A stretch of DNA of 64,000 nucleotides from Jiangella gansuensis DSM 44835 (GTDB lineage Bacteria > Actinomycetota > Actinomycetes > Jiangellales > Jiangellaceae). The stretch is from the NCBI RefSeq assembly GCF_000515395.1, contig NZ_KI911782.1, forward strand, positions 3,780,606 through 3,844,605, read 5' to 3'. The notes under the pieces were generated by a model, which was given only the letters and a program-made list of their open reading frames with translations, did no database searches and had not been told where the DNA came from. The translations under genes were made by a program, and so were the position numbers. Below are positions 44,206-53,262 of the stretch, piece after piece (the first letter of the stretch is position 1; each line of letters opens with the position of its first letter).

Positions 44206-44223
44206 CCTCAAGTTCCCTTGAGA
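44206..44223. promoter_or_regulatory. SoxR box
   Basis: CCTCAAGTT-CCC-TTGAG is close to the SoxR consensus (CCTCAAGTTxxxTTGAGG). TTGACC at 44202-44207 and the CTACC region near 44227 are the probable -35 and -10, with the long spacing typical of MerR-type promoters. It faces the divergent MFS gene. Confidence 0.8.
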
Positions 44224-44240
44224 TTCTACCGTCGTCTCCC

Positions 44241-45229
44241 ATGGCCATGACCGACGAACACGCCTCGGTGATCTCGTCGATGCTGGTGAGCCGTACCTCG
44301 CCAGTCGCGGTCCGGTGGTGGCCTATCTGATCGGCCTCGCGCCGTTCGGGGCCGGCGCGGTGATCGCCGCGCTCAGCCCGACGATGACCGTCCTGCTGGT
44401 CGGCCGGGCCGTCCAGGGCTTCGGTGGCGGCATGCTCGCCGGCCTGGGGTACGCGGTGGTCCAGTCCGCCTTCCCTGCGCGGCTCTGGGCCCGTGCGACC
44501 GCGCTGGTGTCGGCCATGCGGGGCGTGGGGACGCTTGCCGGGCCGGCCATGCGCGGACTGTTCGCGCAGCTGGGTGCCTGGCGGTGGGCGTTCGGCGTGC
44601 TGGCGGTTCTCGGGGTAGTGGTGGCCGTCATGGTGCCGCGGGCGTTGCCGCGCTCCGCCGGGGACGGGACGCGCCAGCCCGTTCCGTACGTGTCGCTCGC
44701 CCTCCTCACCGTGGCCACAGCGCTGATCAGCATCGCCATCCTGGCGATCGGCACAGTGTCGGAAGCGTTCACACCTCTGTTCGGGCAGCGCCTCGCCGGA
44801 CTGGAACCGCTGGTCGCCGGCTTCCTCGGCGCCGCGGTGTCGCTGTGGTGGTCGGTCACGATGCTGGCCAGCTCCGGTGCCGAACGGGCCGAGACGGTGC
44901 TCCGGATGCGGATCGCCGGCCCGGCCGTGCTGGCTCTCGGTCTCGCGGTCGCCGGTGCCGGGATCGGCCTGGCGTTCCCGCACGTCGTCGTCGCGGTGAT
45001 GGGCAGCACGCCGGATCCGGTCGAGGCCGGCAAGGCGAGCGCGGGGGTGAACACCGTCGAGCTGATCGGCTTGGCGTTCGGGTCGGCGGTGGGTGGTCTG
45101 CTGGTGAACCTCGGTGCGCCGTCGATGCTCACCTCGGCCCGGTACCTGCTGTTCGGGCTGGCCGCGACGGCTCTTGTCGGTGTGGTCGTCGCGGCCCGCG
45201 CCGCACGAGTGCCGGCGACAGCGGACTGA
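44241..45229 (+). pseudogene. MFS efflux transporter, frameshifted and missing N-terminal helices
   Basis: The intact start region encodes MAMTDEHASVISSMLVS and then reads RTSPVAVRWWPI and stops at about 44328. The following open frame (from about 44315, VVAYLIGLAPFGAGAVIAAL...) carries the rest of an MFS transporter: PTMTVLLVGRAVQGFGGGMLAGLGYAVVQ and eight or so further helices to 45229. Between the two parts roughly 60 residues (first helices) are missing and the frame changes. The SoxR box and promoter are intact, so the gene was once a SoxR-controlled drug exporter. A short protein starting at GTG 44315 could still be made, but would probably be inactive. Confidence 0.75.
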
Positions 45230-45237
45230 GCTGCGCC

Positions 45238-46263
45238 TCAGCCGGGCGCGACGTCGATGAGGACCTTGCCGACGGCTCCGGTCTCCACCGCGCGGTGCGC
45301 CTCGGCGGCCTCCTCGAGCCGGAAACGGTGCAGCGGCAGGCCGGCGTCGTCGCCCACTCGGAGCGCCCCCGCGGCGATGGCCGCGTTCACGTCGGCGGCG
45401 GCGTCGCTCAGCCGTCCCCAGCCGAGCGTGTACAGCAGGACGAACTGCAGCCGTGCGTTCAAGCCCATGAGCTGGCGGATGTCCGGCGTGAACGGCCGGT
45501 CGCCGTTGTTGGCGTAGACCGCGATCGTGCCCAGCGGTTTGAGGACGGCGGCGTCGGTCTCCGCGTTGGCGCCGATGGCCACCTCGACGACGATGTCGAC
45601 ACCGTCCGGTACCAGCTCGCGGACCCGCGCGGCCACGTCGTCGGCCGTGTAGTCGACGACGTGGCCGGCGCCGGCCGCGCGGGCGAGGTCGCCCTTGGTT
45701 GCGCTGCTCACGGTGGTGACGACGGTGGCGCCGCACCAGCGAGCGAGTTGGATGGCGGCGTTCCCAACGGCGCCCGCTCCGCCCGCGACCAGCACGACCC
45801 GCCCGAAGAGCGCGCCCGGGCCCAACCGCGCCGGGCCGTCCTCGGCGACGGTGAGGGCACGGTGGGCGGTGATGGCCGGGATGCCGACGCTCGCACCCAG
45901 CTCGAAGCCGGCGCCGTCCGGGAGCGGGAACACCCGTTCGGCGGGAACGACGGTGTACTCCTGCGCGGTGCCGCTGGCCGGGCGCTGGAAGGCGGCCAGT
46001 GTCGTCCAGACGCGGTCGCCCACGGCCAATCCCTGGACGCCCGTGCCGATGGCGTCGACGACCCCCGAGCCGTCCTGGTTGGGCACGGCCTCAGCGTCGT
46101 CGATCGCGCCGTAGCCGCCGCTGCGGGACTTCCAATCGGTCGGGTTGACCCCGGACGCGACGATGCGCAACCGCACCTCATCGGGGCCGGGCTCGGGAAC
46201 GGGCCGGTCGGTCAGCCGCAGGATGTCGGCGGGGCCGGTGCCGTGATGCACGATCGCCTTCAT
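45238..46263 (-). CDS. Quinone oxidoreductase-like medium-chain dehydrogenase
   Basis: The 341-residue protein starts at ATG 46263 behind AAAGGAG. It is a zinc-less medium-chain reductase of the quinone oxidoreductase group: MKAIVHHGTGPADILRLTDRPVPEPGPDEVRLRI, SGVNPTDWKSRSG, the nucleotide motif VVLVAGGAGAVGNAAIQLARWCGA and AAEAHRAVETGAVGKVLIDV. No catalytic or structural zinc Cys sets are seen. It probably reduces quinones with NADPH. It lies 3' to the broken MFS gene on the opposite strand; a SoxR link is only suggested by nearness. Confidence 0.9.
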   Translation of the reverse strand: MKAIVHHGTGPADILRLTDRPVPEPGPDEVRLRIVASGVNPTDWKSRSGGYGAIDDAEAVPNQDGSGVVDAIGTGVQGLAVGDRVWTTLAAFQRPASGTAQEYTVVPAERVFPLPDGAGFELGASVGIPAITAHRALTVAEDGPARLGPGALFGRVVLVAGGAGAVGNAAIQLARWCGATVVTTVSSATKGDLARAAGAGHVVDYTADDVAARVRELVPDGVDIVVEVAIGANAETDAAVLKPLGTIAVYANNGDRPFTPDIRQLMGLNARLQFVLLYTLGWGRLSDAAADVNAAIAAGALRVGDDAGLPLHRFRLEEAAEAHRAVETGAVGKVLIDVAPG

Positions 46264-46400
46264 GGGTGACGTCTCCTTTGAACGCTCGGGGCCAGCCGGA
46301 CGCGGACGCTGTGCTCCTCGGAGCATGACACGTGGGCCTGGCGCAGGTCGCCGCTAAATGGTTTGCCCCGAGAAAGCGGCCGAACCTAGTGTCGCGAGAC

Positions 46401-46901
46401 ATGAGGCCGGCCACCGAGAACGACATCCGCGGTTCGTTCGTCAACTGCTCCAAGGGCGAGGCCAAGCGGGTCAATGTCCCACGTGACCTGGACGAACAGC
46501 CCTGGGAGGACCTCGACTTCCTCGGCTGGCGTGACCTCGGCACCCTCGACCGCGGGTATCTCGTCGCCGAGCGCGACGACGGCGGCTTCGTGGGGATCAC
46601 CCTGCGGGCGGCGCCGAAGGCAGCCCGGGGCTTCACCGCACGCAGTATGTGCTCGTTGTGCCTGACCACCCACACGAGCGGTGGCGTGTTGCTGATGGCC
46701 GCTCGCCGCGCCGGTGAGGCCGGCCGCCAAGGCAACACCGTCGGCCAGTATCTCTGCGCCGACCTGGCCTGCTCGCTCTACGTCCGCGGCAGGAAGCACT
46801 CGCCCGCTGGGGCCGAGGTCGAGGAGACCCTGACCGTCGATGAGAAGGTCGAGCGCTTCCGCCGCAACCTGACCGGCTTCATCGCGGCCGTGACCAGGTA
46901 G
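46401..46901 (+). CDS. FBP domain protein (FusB-like, four-Cys zinc finger)
   Basis: The 166-residue protein starts at ATG 46401. It resembles the FBP/FusB C-terminal family that binds elongation factor G. Two Cys pairs, SMCSLC near residue 93 and YLCADLAC near residue 127, would hold zinc. FusB proteins free EF-G from the ribosome and give fusidic acid resistance; whether this one does is unknown. The 3' end overlaps the convergent gene by 23 bases. Confidence 0.78.
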   Translation: MRPATENDIRGSFVNCSKGEAKRVNVPRDLDEQPWEDLDFLGWRDLGTLDRGYLVAERDDGGFVGITLRAAPKAARGFTARSMCSLCLTTHTSGGVLLMAARRAGEAGRQGNTVGQYLCADLACSLYVRGRKHSPAGAEVEETLTVDEKVERFRRNLTGFIAAVTR

Positions 46902-47439
46902 CCGCACCGGGCGGCGATCCCAGCGGCCAGCTCGTCATGAGCCGGCACCGATGCGGTTCGTACCAGGCCAGGTCGACGCGGTCGGCCAGGCAGGTCACCG
47001 GGATGGTGTCGCCCAGCAGCCTGCGAGTCGATTCCTCGGACACGCCCGCGGAGCGCTGGTCGAGCGTGAGGTGCGGGACGATCTCGGGGAATGCGCCGCG
47101 GTACGGCGGGCATTGCGGGAACGCCGCGACGAAACGTTCGGTGAGGTCACGGAACGGTTCGGCGGGCTCCGGCGCCAGGTAGATGATGCCGCTGGGAAAG
47201 GTCTCCAGCCGGCGCAACGCGAACGTGATCGGTTCGGTGCTGGCCAGGATGGATCCGACCGTCGCGAGGGCGTCGGCATGCGGATCGGGCAGGAAAGGCG
47301 CCAACACGGTGATGTGTGCGTGGGTGAAGGCGGAATCGGCCGATAGATAGGCCCGGTCGTAGTGCTCGGTGCGTCCTCGTACGAACGTCTCCACCGCCGG
47401 CACGGGGATCTGGAGAACCGTATGGCCCGGGGCGGTCAT
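46879..47439 (-). CDS. 2'-5' RNA ligase/2H phosphoesterase family protein
   Basis: The 186-residue protein carries the two His-x-Thr motifs that define the 2H phosphoesterase family: THAHITVLAPF near residue 41 and IVPHLTLDQRS near residue 125. These enzymes act on 2',3'-cyclic phosphates or 2'-5' linkages in RNA or nucleotides. The role here is unknown. Confidence 0.87.
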   Translation of the reverse strand: MTAPGHTVLQIPVPAVETFVRGRTEHYDRAYLSADSAFTHAHITVLAPFLPDPHADALATVGSILASTEPITFALRRLETFPSGIIYLAPEPAEPFRDLTERFVAAFPQCPPYRGAFPEIVPHLTLDQRSAGVSEESTRRLLGDTIPVTCLADRVDLAWYEPHRCRLMTSWPLGSPPGAATWSRPR

Positions 47440-47584
47440 GGCGGGATGTTAGCCGGAGCGCGCCGCACCCCGGTTTCGTTGTCACATTCCGCCGCCGCGC
47501 GGGGTCATATGTCTGACGAAGAGATGTGGGCCGGTGGCGCCGACGGGGGTCGACGCGGCGGCGTTGCCATGGAGGTGAACCATC

Positions 47585-47989
47585 GTGAACGCTGATATCG
47601 GGGCACTTGGCGGTGTCGACCCGCACGACGTACTCGGCGTGCGGCGAGGCGCGAGCCCGCAACAGGTGACCCGGGCGTTCCATCGTGAAGCGCTTCGGGG
47701 CGGCCACCCCGATACGGGCGGTGACGCATACGCCTTCCGGCGGCTGGTGGTCGCGCGCGATGCGCTGCTGGCGGTGCGGACCTCACCCGGAGGTGGCACG
47801 CCGGCGACGCCCGCGGCGGCACCACGCGCCGCCGAGACCGATCGGCGGCCGCCGCATGCCCCGGGTCCGGTACGCCCGGCGCCACCATCGTCCGACGCGA
47901 GCGCGCTGCCGCTGATCGTCCTCCTCTTTCTCGCCTTCGTCGTCATTCCCCACGTCCTGCTCGCGATCGTGCTCGTCGTGGTCCCATAG
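47585..47989 (+). CDS. Short J-domain protein with C-terminal membrane anchor
   Basis: The 134-residue protein starts at GTG 47585 behind GGAGGTGA. Residues 10-62 form a J-domain-like unit (DPHDVLGVRRGASPQQVTRAFHREALRGGHPDTGGDAYAFRRLVVARDALLAV) with the HPD motif that stimulates DnaK ATPase. A Pro-rich linker is followed by a single membrane helix (LPLIVLLFLAFVVIPHVLLAIVLVVV) at the very end. It may recruit DnaK to the membrane; this is inference. Confidence 0.78.
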   Translation: MNADIGALGGVDPHDVLGVRRGASPQQVTRAFHREALRGGHPDTGGDAYAFRRLVVARDALLAVRTSPGGGTPATPAAAPRAAETDRRPPHAPGPVRPAPPSSDASALPLIVLLFLAFVVIPHVLLAIVLVVVP

Positions 47990-48195
47990 ATCGTGACGAC
48001 GAACACCCGACCTCGCTACCGCACTGCCGTCCGCACGCCAGCGACGTCCACAACGACATCCTCGATGGCGGCCTACATCCACCTACCGGGACCTCCGGTC
48101 GGCTGGCCCTCGCCAGCCACACGGCTCCCTGGGTGATCTCGGAGGTCGGCCGCGAGTCGGCCGCGTGGACGTGGAACTGCGGCCAGGCAGCCACG

Positions 48196-48224
48196 CAAAG
48201 GGTTCGAGTCCCCTGGATTCCACC
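48196..48224 (+). other. tRNA 3'-end-like fragment (T-arm and acceptor), possible attachment scar
   Basis: GGGTTCGAGTCCC, a typical T-arm, is followed by CTGGATTCCACC, which looks like an acceptor end. No 5' half of a tRNA precedes it. It lies in the gap 47990-48224, which holds no gene, and ends at the CGNR gene stop. Confidence 0.4.
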
Positions 48225-48785
48225 TCAGACGTACTGCTGGCGTATCCGGGCGCGATGGTTGGCGACGTTGACGCGGTTGCCGCAGACCTCCGGCATGCAG
48301 TAGCGACGTCGTCCTGCTTTGCTGGTGTCCACGAACACGCCCGCACATGCCGGGGACGCGCACGGCCGGAACCGTGCGAATCCGAGGCTTCGCAGCGTCC
48401 CGAGCAAGCCGATGCCGATGAGTACGGCCAGCTCGTGCGCGAGTGGAGCGTCGGGCGCGGTGGTTACCAGCCAGTGCCATCGGCGGTTCTCGTCCTGCCT
48501 CAGCACGGGCCCCCTTGCTGCCTTCTCCACGAGCGCGTTCGCGCCTGCGACGGCTTCGGCTTCCGTATCGGCTTCCAGTACCGCGCGGACCTCGTCTCGC
48601 AGCGCGTGCATCAGGGCCAGCTCCGTGCCGTTCGTATCGCGCTGGATGTCGTGCGCGGCAAGGAAGGCGCCCAGCGCCGCCGGATCGGCAACGGCGTCTC
48701 CCGCCGCACGCACGATCGGCGACGTGTTCACGAGGTCCGTCGCCACGGCCGCGCCGCGCGAGTAATCGGCGAAATTGACGTACAA
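48225..48785 (-). CDS. CGNR zinc-finger protein with ABATE domain
   Basis: The 186-residue protein starts at TTG 48785 behind GGGAGG. Its N-terminal helical ABATE domain (FADYSRGAAVATDLVNTSPIVR..., PAALGAFLAAHDI) is followed by the CGNR zinc finger (FRPCASPACAGVFVDTSKAGRRRYCMPEVCGNRVNVANHRAR). That finger has four Cys and binds DNA. It is thought to be a regulator that senses a small ligand. It is divergent from the alpha/beta hydrolase gene, with an AT-rich 61-bp shared promoter, and probably controls it. Confidence 0.9.
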   Translation of the reverse strand: MYVNFADYSRGAAVATDLVNTSPIVRAAGDAVADPAALGAFLAAHDIQRDTNGTELALMHALRDEVRAVLEADTEAEAVAGANALVEKAARGPVLRQDENRRWHWLVTTAPDAPLAHELAVLIGIGLLGTLRSLGFARFRPCASPACAGVFVDTSKAGRRRYCMPEVCGNRVNVANHRARIRQQYV

Positions 48786-48846
48786 CCCTTACCTCCCGCT
48801 AGAGTAACCGGATAAAGACAAATATACCTCTTACCTAGGAGTTGAG

Positions 48847-49686
48847 ATGACCCACTGGGAACTGCCAGATCGCATTCGCTTGTCGGGTAGCGAGGTGGCC
48901 GCGGGAGCGTTCGGCGACGGTCCGCCCGTGATCCTCACGCACGGCACACCGGCATCGTCGTTCCTGTGGCGCAACGTCGTCCCCGCCCTGGCCCGCGAGC
49001 ACAGGGTGTTCGTCTGGGACATGCTCGGCTTCGGTGGCTCCCGGCTCGATGCCGGTGCCACGCCGACGATTGTCCGGCAGGCGCAGACGCTCGCGGAGCT
49101 CATCCACCACTGGCAGCTCGACGCGCCGGGCCTCGTCGGCCACGACATCGGCGGCGGCGTCGTGCTGCGGGCTCACCTGCTCGAACACGTGCCGGCGAGC
49201 TGGCTGGTGCTGGTCGACGCGGCCGTCCTCGGTCCATGGAACACCGAGTTCACCGAGCACATGCAGCGCAACGCCGAGGCGTACCGGACGATGCCGGAGC
49301 ACGTGTTCGCGGATCTGATCGGGCCACGCTTGCGCACGGCCACGTATCGGCCGATGCCGGAGGGCGTCGCCGATGCCTATCTTGCGCCGTGGCGTGGGAA
49401 AGCGGGACAGCAGCGCTGGATCGACCAGGTCGCGGCCGTCAGCTTTGCCGACACTCGCGAGGTCGTCGACCGCCTCGACCGCATTGCCGTGCCCACGCTG
49501 GTGCTGTGGGGCGAGCGTGACAGCTGGCTGACGCCCGACGTCGCCGACCAGCTCGCTGCGGCTGTACCGGGAGCGCGTAAAAAGCTTGTAGGTGACGCGG
49601 GCCACTTTCTTCCGGAGGACGCGCCGGATGAGGTGGCGAAGGCGATCCTCTCTCACGCCGCCGCAAACGACACCACCCGGCGGTGA
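48847..49686 (+). CDS. Alpha/beta hydrolase with Asp nucleophile (haloalkane dehalogenase/epoxide hydrolase-like)
   Basis: The 279-residue protein starts at ATG 48847 behind TAGGAG. The oxyanion His-Gly is in ILTHGTPASS, the elbow GHDIGGG has Asp instead of Ser, the acid is in WGERDSWLTP and the base His is in GDAGHFLPED. An Asp nucleophile is the mark of haloalkane dehalogenases and epoxide hydrolases. The divergent CGNR gene is the probable regulator. The pair forms a small insert bordered by tRNA-like fragments. Confidence 0.87.
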   Translation: MTHWELPDRIRLSGSEVAAGAFGDGPPVILTHGTPASSFLWRNVVPALAREHRVFVWDMLGFGGSRLDAGATPTIVRQAQTLAELIHHWQLDAPGLVGHDIGGGVVLRAHLLEHVPASWLVLVDAAVLGPWNTEFTEHMQRNAEAYRTMPEHVFADLIGPRLRTATYRPMPEGVADAYLAPWRGKAGQQRWIDQVAAVSFADTREVVDRLDRIAVPTLVLWGERDSWLTPDVADQLAAAVPGARKKLVGDAGHFLPEDAPDEVAKAILSHAAANDTTRR

Positions 49687-50371
49687 CCTGGTCGACGGCC
49701 AGCCCGCACGACATCATCGACGTTCCCTCGCGCGGGAGGTCGGCCTGTCTCATCAGACGACCTCCCAGGATGCCGACCATCCTCGCGCCGACGAGCGACT
49801 CGGAGGTCTCGACGACTGCCGTTCCCACCCAGCGTGTGCGGCGGGGCGTTGCCTACAAGGTGGGCGGCGACCACGAGCGCACCGAGGATGAGTTGGGCGG
49901 CGGCTGCACGAGAGCCTCCAGCCGGGTTTCCTCCGGCGGGACAAAGATCAGGCGCGTCGAGGGTTGGGGCGGAGCTCTCTACGCGCTGTCGAGGTAGGGC
50001 AGGTGGGACTCGAACCCACGACCCAGGGATTATGGACACACCCGTTCGAATCCTTGTGCGCTCCAGCAAAAACGCAGGTGAATGGCAACCTCACACGGGC
50101 GAATCCCCGGCTCTAACAGGGTCGGGATTCAGCGGAACCGGGAGGCCGGACCGCTTCGACGACAGGAACCCGCTTACGCTGCCCGCCGTCGGGTCGCATC
50201 GGGTCCGCTACAGCGCCGCGGGGTTCGAGGCCGGGCGGCAGATCGACACCGCGCGGCCCGGCCCGCCAGTCCAGCACGCATGCCGCCTACTGGCACGACG
50301 TCGCCTGGAAGAACTCGCCCTGAAACTCTGGGGCTCAAGTGACCGCGCTCTTCAGCGGCTCCGTCCGCGCC
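49687..50371. other. Non-coding gap with tRNA 3' fragments
   Basis: This 685-base stretch contains no gene I recognise. A minus-strand fragment at 49994-50034 reads as the 3' half of a CAT-anticodon-like tRNA (ATAATCCC then T-arm GTGGGTTCGAGTCCCAC, acceptor TGCCCTAC) without a 5' half. On the plus strand at 50041-50064, GTTCGAATCC with GCTCCA looks like another T-arm and acceptor end. The rest (50065-50371) is open on the plus strand but carries no known domain. Confidence 0.5.
49994..50034 (-). other. 3' half of a tRNA (CAT anticodon-like), probable integration scar
   Basis: Reading the minus strand from the anticodon-like CAT: AATCCC, TGGGTC, T-arm GTGGGTTCGAGTCCCAC and acceptor CTGCCCTACC. 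The 5' half is replaced by unrelated sequence, as at the end of an element integrated into a tRNA gene. Confidence 0.5.
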
Positions 50372-51031
50372 TTAGGCCAGGCCCGTTTGGTACGCGATGA
50401 CGACGAGCTGGGCGCGATCGCGGGCGTGCAGCTTCGTCATGGCGCGCTGCACGTGGGCGCGGACGGTGAAGGGGCTGAGGAACATCCGCTCGGCGATCTC
50501 CTGGTTGGACAGGCCGGTCGCGACCAGGGTCACCATCTCCCGTTCGCGCGGCGTGAGCACGTCGAGTTGCTCGGGCCGGTGCGAGGGCGCGTCGTCGGCC
50601 GGTGTGGCCAGGAAGCGGGCGACCACGGCGCGGGTCGCGGCTGGCGAGAGCAGGGTCTCGCCGTCGGCGATCGTGCGGACGGCGTCCAGCAGGTCGACCG
50701 CCCCGATGCCTTTGCCGATGAAGCCGCTCGCTCCCGCGCGCAACGCCTGGGCGACGTACTCGTCGGTCTCGTAGGTCGTCAGGATCAGGATGCGAGTGGC
50801 CTGCAGCTCCGGGTCCGCGCAGATCTCGGCGGTGGCGGTGAGGCCGTCCACGTCGGGCATCCGGATGTCCATGACCACCACGTCCGGGCGCAGCTCCCGG
50901 GTGAGGCTCACCGCCTCCATGCCGTCGGCAGCCTCGCCGACGACGGTGAGGTCGTCGGCGGTGTCGAACAATGTCCGGAACGCTTGGCGCAGGAGGGCCT
51001 GATCGTCGGCGAGCAGCACCCGGACCGTCAT
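50372..51031 (-). CDS. NarL-type response regulator
   Basis: The 219-residue protein has a receiver domain (VRVLLADDQALLRQ, phospho-acceptor Asp in VVMDIRMPD, LTTYETDEYV, GASGFIGKG) and a LuxR-type helix-turn-helix (LTPREREMVTLVATGLSNQEIAERMFLSPFTVRAHVQRAMTKL). It is phosphorylated by the histidine kinase encoded just upstream (start overlaps its stop in ATGA). It probably controls the divergent ABC exporter. Confidence 0.93.
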   Translation of the reverse strand: MTVRVLLADDQALLRQAFRTLFDTADDLTVVGEAADGMEAVSLTRELRPDVVVMDIRMPDVDGLTATAEICADPELQATRILILTTYETDEYVAQALRAGASGFIGKGIGAVDLLDAVRTIADGETLLSPAATRAVVARFLATPADDAPSHRPEQLDVLTPREREMVTLVATGLSNQEIAERMFLSPFTVRAHVQRAMTKLHARDRAQLVVIAYQTGLA

Positions 51032-52251
51032 GGCGCCTCCCCGGCCTTGGCGGGCGGCAGGGGAAGCTGGGTGGAGACGAGGAAGCCGCCCTCCGGGCGC
51101 CTGCGTGCGGAGAGGTGCCCGCCGACCGCGGTGGCGCGTTCACGCATCCCGATCAGACCATGGCCGGGTGGACGGTCCAGCAGGGTGGCCCCATTGTGGC
51201 CGGTGGCCGGGTCCGGGTGAGCGTTCGTTCCGTCGTCGGCGACGGTGACGGTCAGCCGGTCGCGGTTCCAGGCGAGGCCCACCCGGGCGCTACCTCCGCC
51301 GGCATGCTTGGTCACGTTCGTCAACGCCTCCTGGATGATGCGGTAGACGGTGAGGTCCACCCCCGGCGGCAGCGGCCTTGCCGTGCCCTCCTCGTGCACG
51401 GAGACCTCCAGGCCCGCGCGGCGGAACGACTCGAGGAGGGCGGGGAGCCGGGACAACCCGGGCGCCGGTTCGGTCGGCGCGACCGCGTCGCCGGACTGAC
51501 GCAGCAGACCGACCGTGGCCCTCAGGTCGTCGAGTGCGTTTCTGGTGGTCTCGATGACGTCCTCCAAGCTCTTGCGGGTCTGCTCGGGGCGTACGTCGAA
51601 CACCTGGGCGGCGACCATGGCCTGGGCGTTGGCCAGGGTGATCTGATGGGCGACGAGGTCGTGCAGCTCCCGGGCGATGCGCACCCGTTCCCCGGCGACC
51701 CTCCGCCGAGCCTCGCTCTCCCGGCTCTCCTCGGCGCGGCGGGCCCGCTCCTCCATGGCCGCCATGTACGCCCGCCGGTTCTGCACCGACCATCCGAGCA
51801 CCCCGGCCACCAACGGGACCGCGACCACCGTGCCCAGCCTGGTCAGGTCCTGCCACGACAGTGTCTCGACGAAAGGGGTCGTCGAGACCAGCAGCGCCGC
51901 CGATAGCGGGATCGCGGCCGCCGCCCGCCTCTCGTCGCGCACCGCGAGGACGTAGGCCGTGACCGCGACCGGTGCGACGGCGAGCGGGGTCAGCAGCAGA
52001 CCCACGGGTGCCACCAGCATGCCACCCACGGTGGTGATCACCAGGGCAGCCAGGGGCGCGCGGTGCCGCAGCGGCAGCACGGCACACATCAGAACCGCGA
52101 CGACGTACGCCGCGGCCGGCGGCGGCCCGAAGGTGCCGTCGACATGCGCGATTCCGCCGGAGAGGCAGAGCGTGAACGTGGTAGCGAAGATCGCCGCTTC
52201 CCGCCACCACGATGCGCGTGGTCGCGGGAGCGAGGCGTCTGTGCTCGTCAT
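51028..52251 (-). CDS. Sensor histidine kinase, HisKA_3 type
   Basis: The 407-residue kinase starts at ATG 52251. The N-terminal half has about five membrane helices (AAIFATTFTLCLSGGIA to VVAVPLVAGVLGWSV). The phospho-acceptor His is in IARELHDLVAHQITLANAQA, and the ATPase region has IIQEALTNVTKHAGG and PGHGLIGMRERATAVGG. Short intramembrane sensors of this type often detect cell envelope damage or antibiotics together with an ABC exporter. It overlaps the response regulator start. Confidence 0.92.
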   Translation of the reverse strand: MTSTDASLPRPRASWWREAAIFATTFTLCLSGGIAHVDGTFGPPPAAAYVVAVLMCAVLPLRHRAPLAALVITTVGGMLVAPVGLLLTPLAVAPVAVTAYVLAVRDERRAAAAIPLSAALLVSTTPFVETLSWQDLTRLGTVVAVPLVAGVLGWSVQNRRAYMAAMEERARRAEESRESEARRRVAGERVRIARELHDLVAHQITLANAQAMVAAQVFDVRPEQTRKSLEDVIETTRNALDDLRATVGLLRQSGDAVAPTEPAPGLSRLPALLESFRRAGLEVSVHEEGTARPLPPGVDLTVYRIIQEALTNVTKHAGGGSARVGLAWNRDRLTVTVADDGTNAHPDPATGHNGATLLDRPPGHGLIGMRERATAVGGHLSARRRPEGGFLVSTQLPLPPAKAGEAP

Positions 52252-52455
52252 GTCGGTCCCACGATACGAGGCAGCCAGCCCCGGCGGGCATCGTCCGCAG
52301 CAACCTTCGTTCCGTAGTGCACAGGCACCAACGAGACGCGGCGACTGGTCCGGGCGCACCAGCGGAAGTCGGTCGCGAGAGACGACGACCGGTTGCTTGT
52401 CCGAAGGGAGCATGGGTTGCTGAATCGTCCGGCGCGAGCCGGACAGGAAGGCGGC

Positions 52456-53262
52456 ATGAGAATGTCCCACGACAGCGGCAACACGGCCGACGCGGTCCGG
52501 CTGACGGCCGTCCACAAGGTCTACGGCAAGCGAGACAACCAGGTCGTGGCGCTCGACGGTGTGACGACGCGGTTCGGCCGGGGCACGTTCACAGCGATCA
52601 TGGGCCCGTCGGGCTCCGGCAAGAGCACACTGCTGCAGTGCGCGGCCGGGCTCGACCAGCCGACGTCGGGCTCGGTTCTCCTCGAGGACCACGAACTCAG
52701 CGAGATGAACGAGAGCGAGCTGACGAAGCTGCGGCGAGACCGAATCGGCTTCATCTTCCAAGCGTTCAACCTGCTCCCGGTCCTGACGGTACGGCAGAAC
52801 GTGACGTTGCCGCTGCGGCTCGCCGGTCGCAAGCCGGCCAGAGGCCGGGTGACGAGCGTGCTCGATCAGGTCGGCTTGGCCGAGCGGAGCAGGCACCGTC
52901 CGGCGGAGCTGTCCGGCGGACAGCAACAGCGGGTCGCCATCGCGCGGGCGCTGATCAGCGAGCCCGCGGTCATCTTCGCCGATGAGCCGACGGGTGCGCT
53001 GGACACGGGAACCGCGCGGGGGGTCCTCGGGTTACTGCGGCACGCAGCGCGGACTGCCGGTCAGACGATCGTCATGGTGACGCACGATCCCGTCGCGGCC
53101 TCCTACGCCAATCGCGTCCTGTTCCTCGCCGATGGGCGTCTGGCCGGTGAGCTGCACTCGCCGACGGCTGGCGCCGTGGCCGAGCGGATGACTCGCCTGG
53201 GCGCCTTTGCCGACGACGCGCCCCTCCCGTCCTCGGCGACGGCTGTGGGAGGGCAGCGCTGA
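52456..53262 (+). CDS. ABC transporter ATP-binding protein, MacB/LolD-type
   Basis: The 268-residue ATPase starts at ATG 52456 behind GGAAGG; the upstream open frame lacks a ribosome site. Walker A is GPSGSGKST, the Q-loop [11 protein letters not shown], signature [15 protein letters not shown], Walker [12 protein letters not shown] and switch VTHDPVAA. It overlaps the permease gene by one base (TGATG). It is divergent from the two-component system. Confidence 0.92.
   Translation: MRMSHDSGNTADAVRLTAVHKVYGKRDNQVVALDGVTTRFGRGTFTAIMGPSGSGKSTLLQCAAGLDQPTSGSVLLEDHELSEMNESELTKLRRDRIGFIFQAFNLLPVLTVRQNVTLPLRLAGRKPARGRVTSVLDQVGLAERSRHRPAELSGGQQQRVAIARALISEPAVIFADEPTGALDTGTARGVLGLLRHAARTAGQTIVMVTHDPVAASYANRVLFLADGRLAGELHSPTAGAVAERMTRLGAFADDAPLPSSATAVGGQR

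Noticed and set aside
49994-50064. A complete tRNA gene
   Set aside because: Only 3' halves (T-arm and acceptor) are present; no D-arm or matching 5' acceptor strand could be found on either strand.
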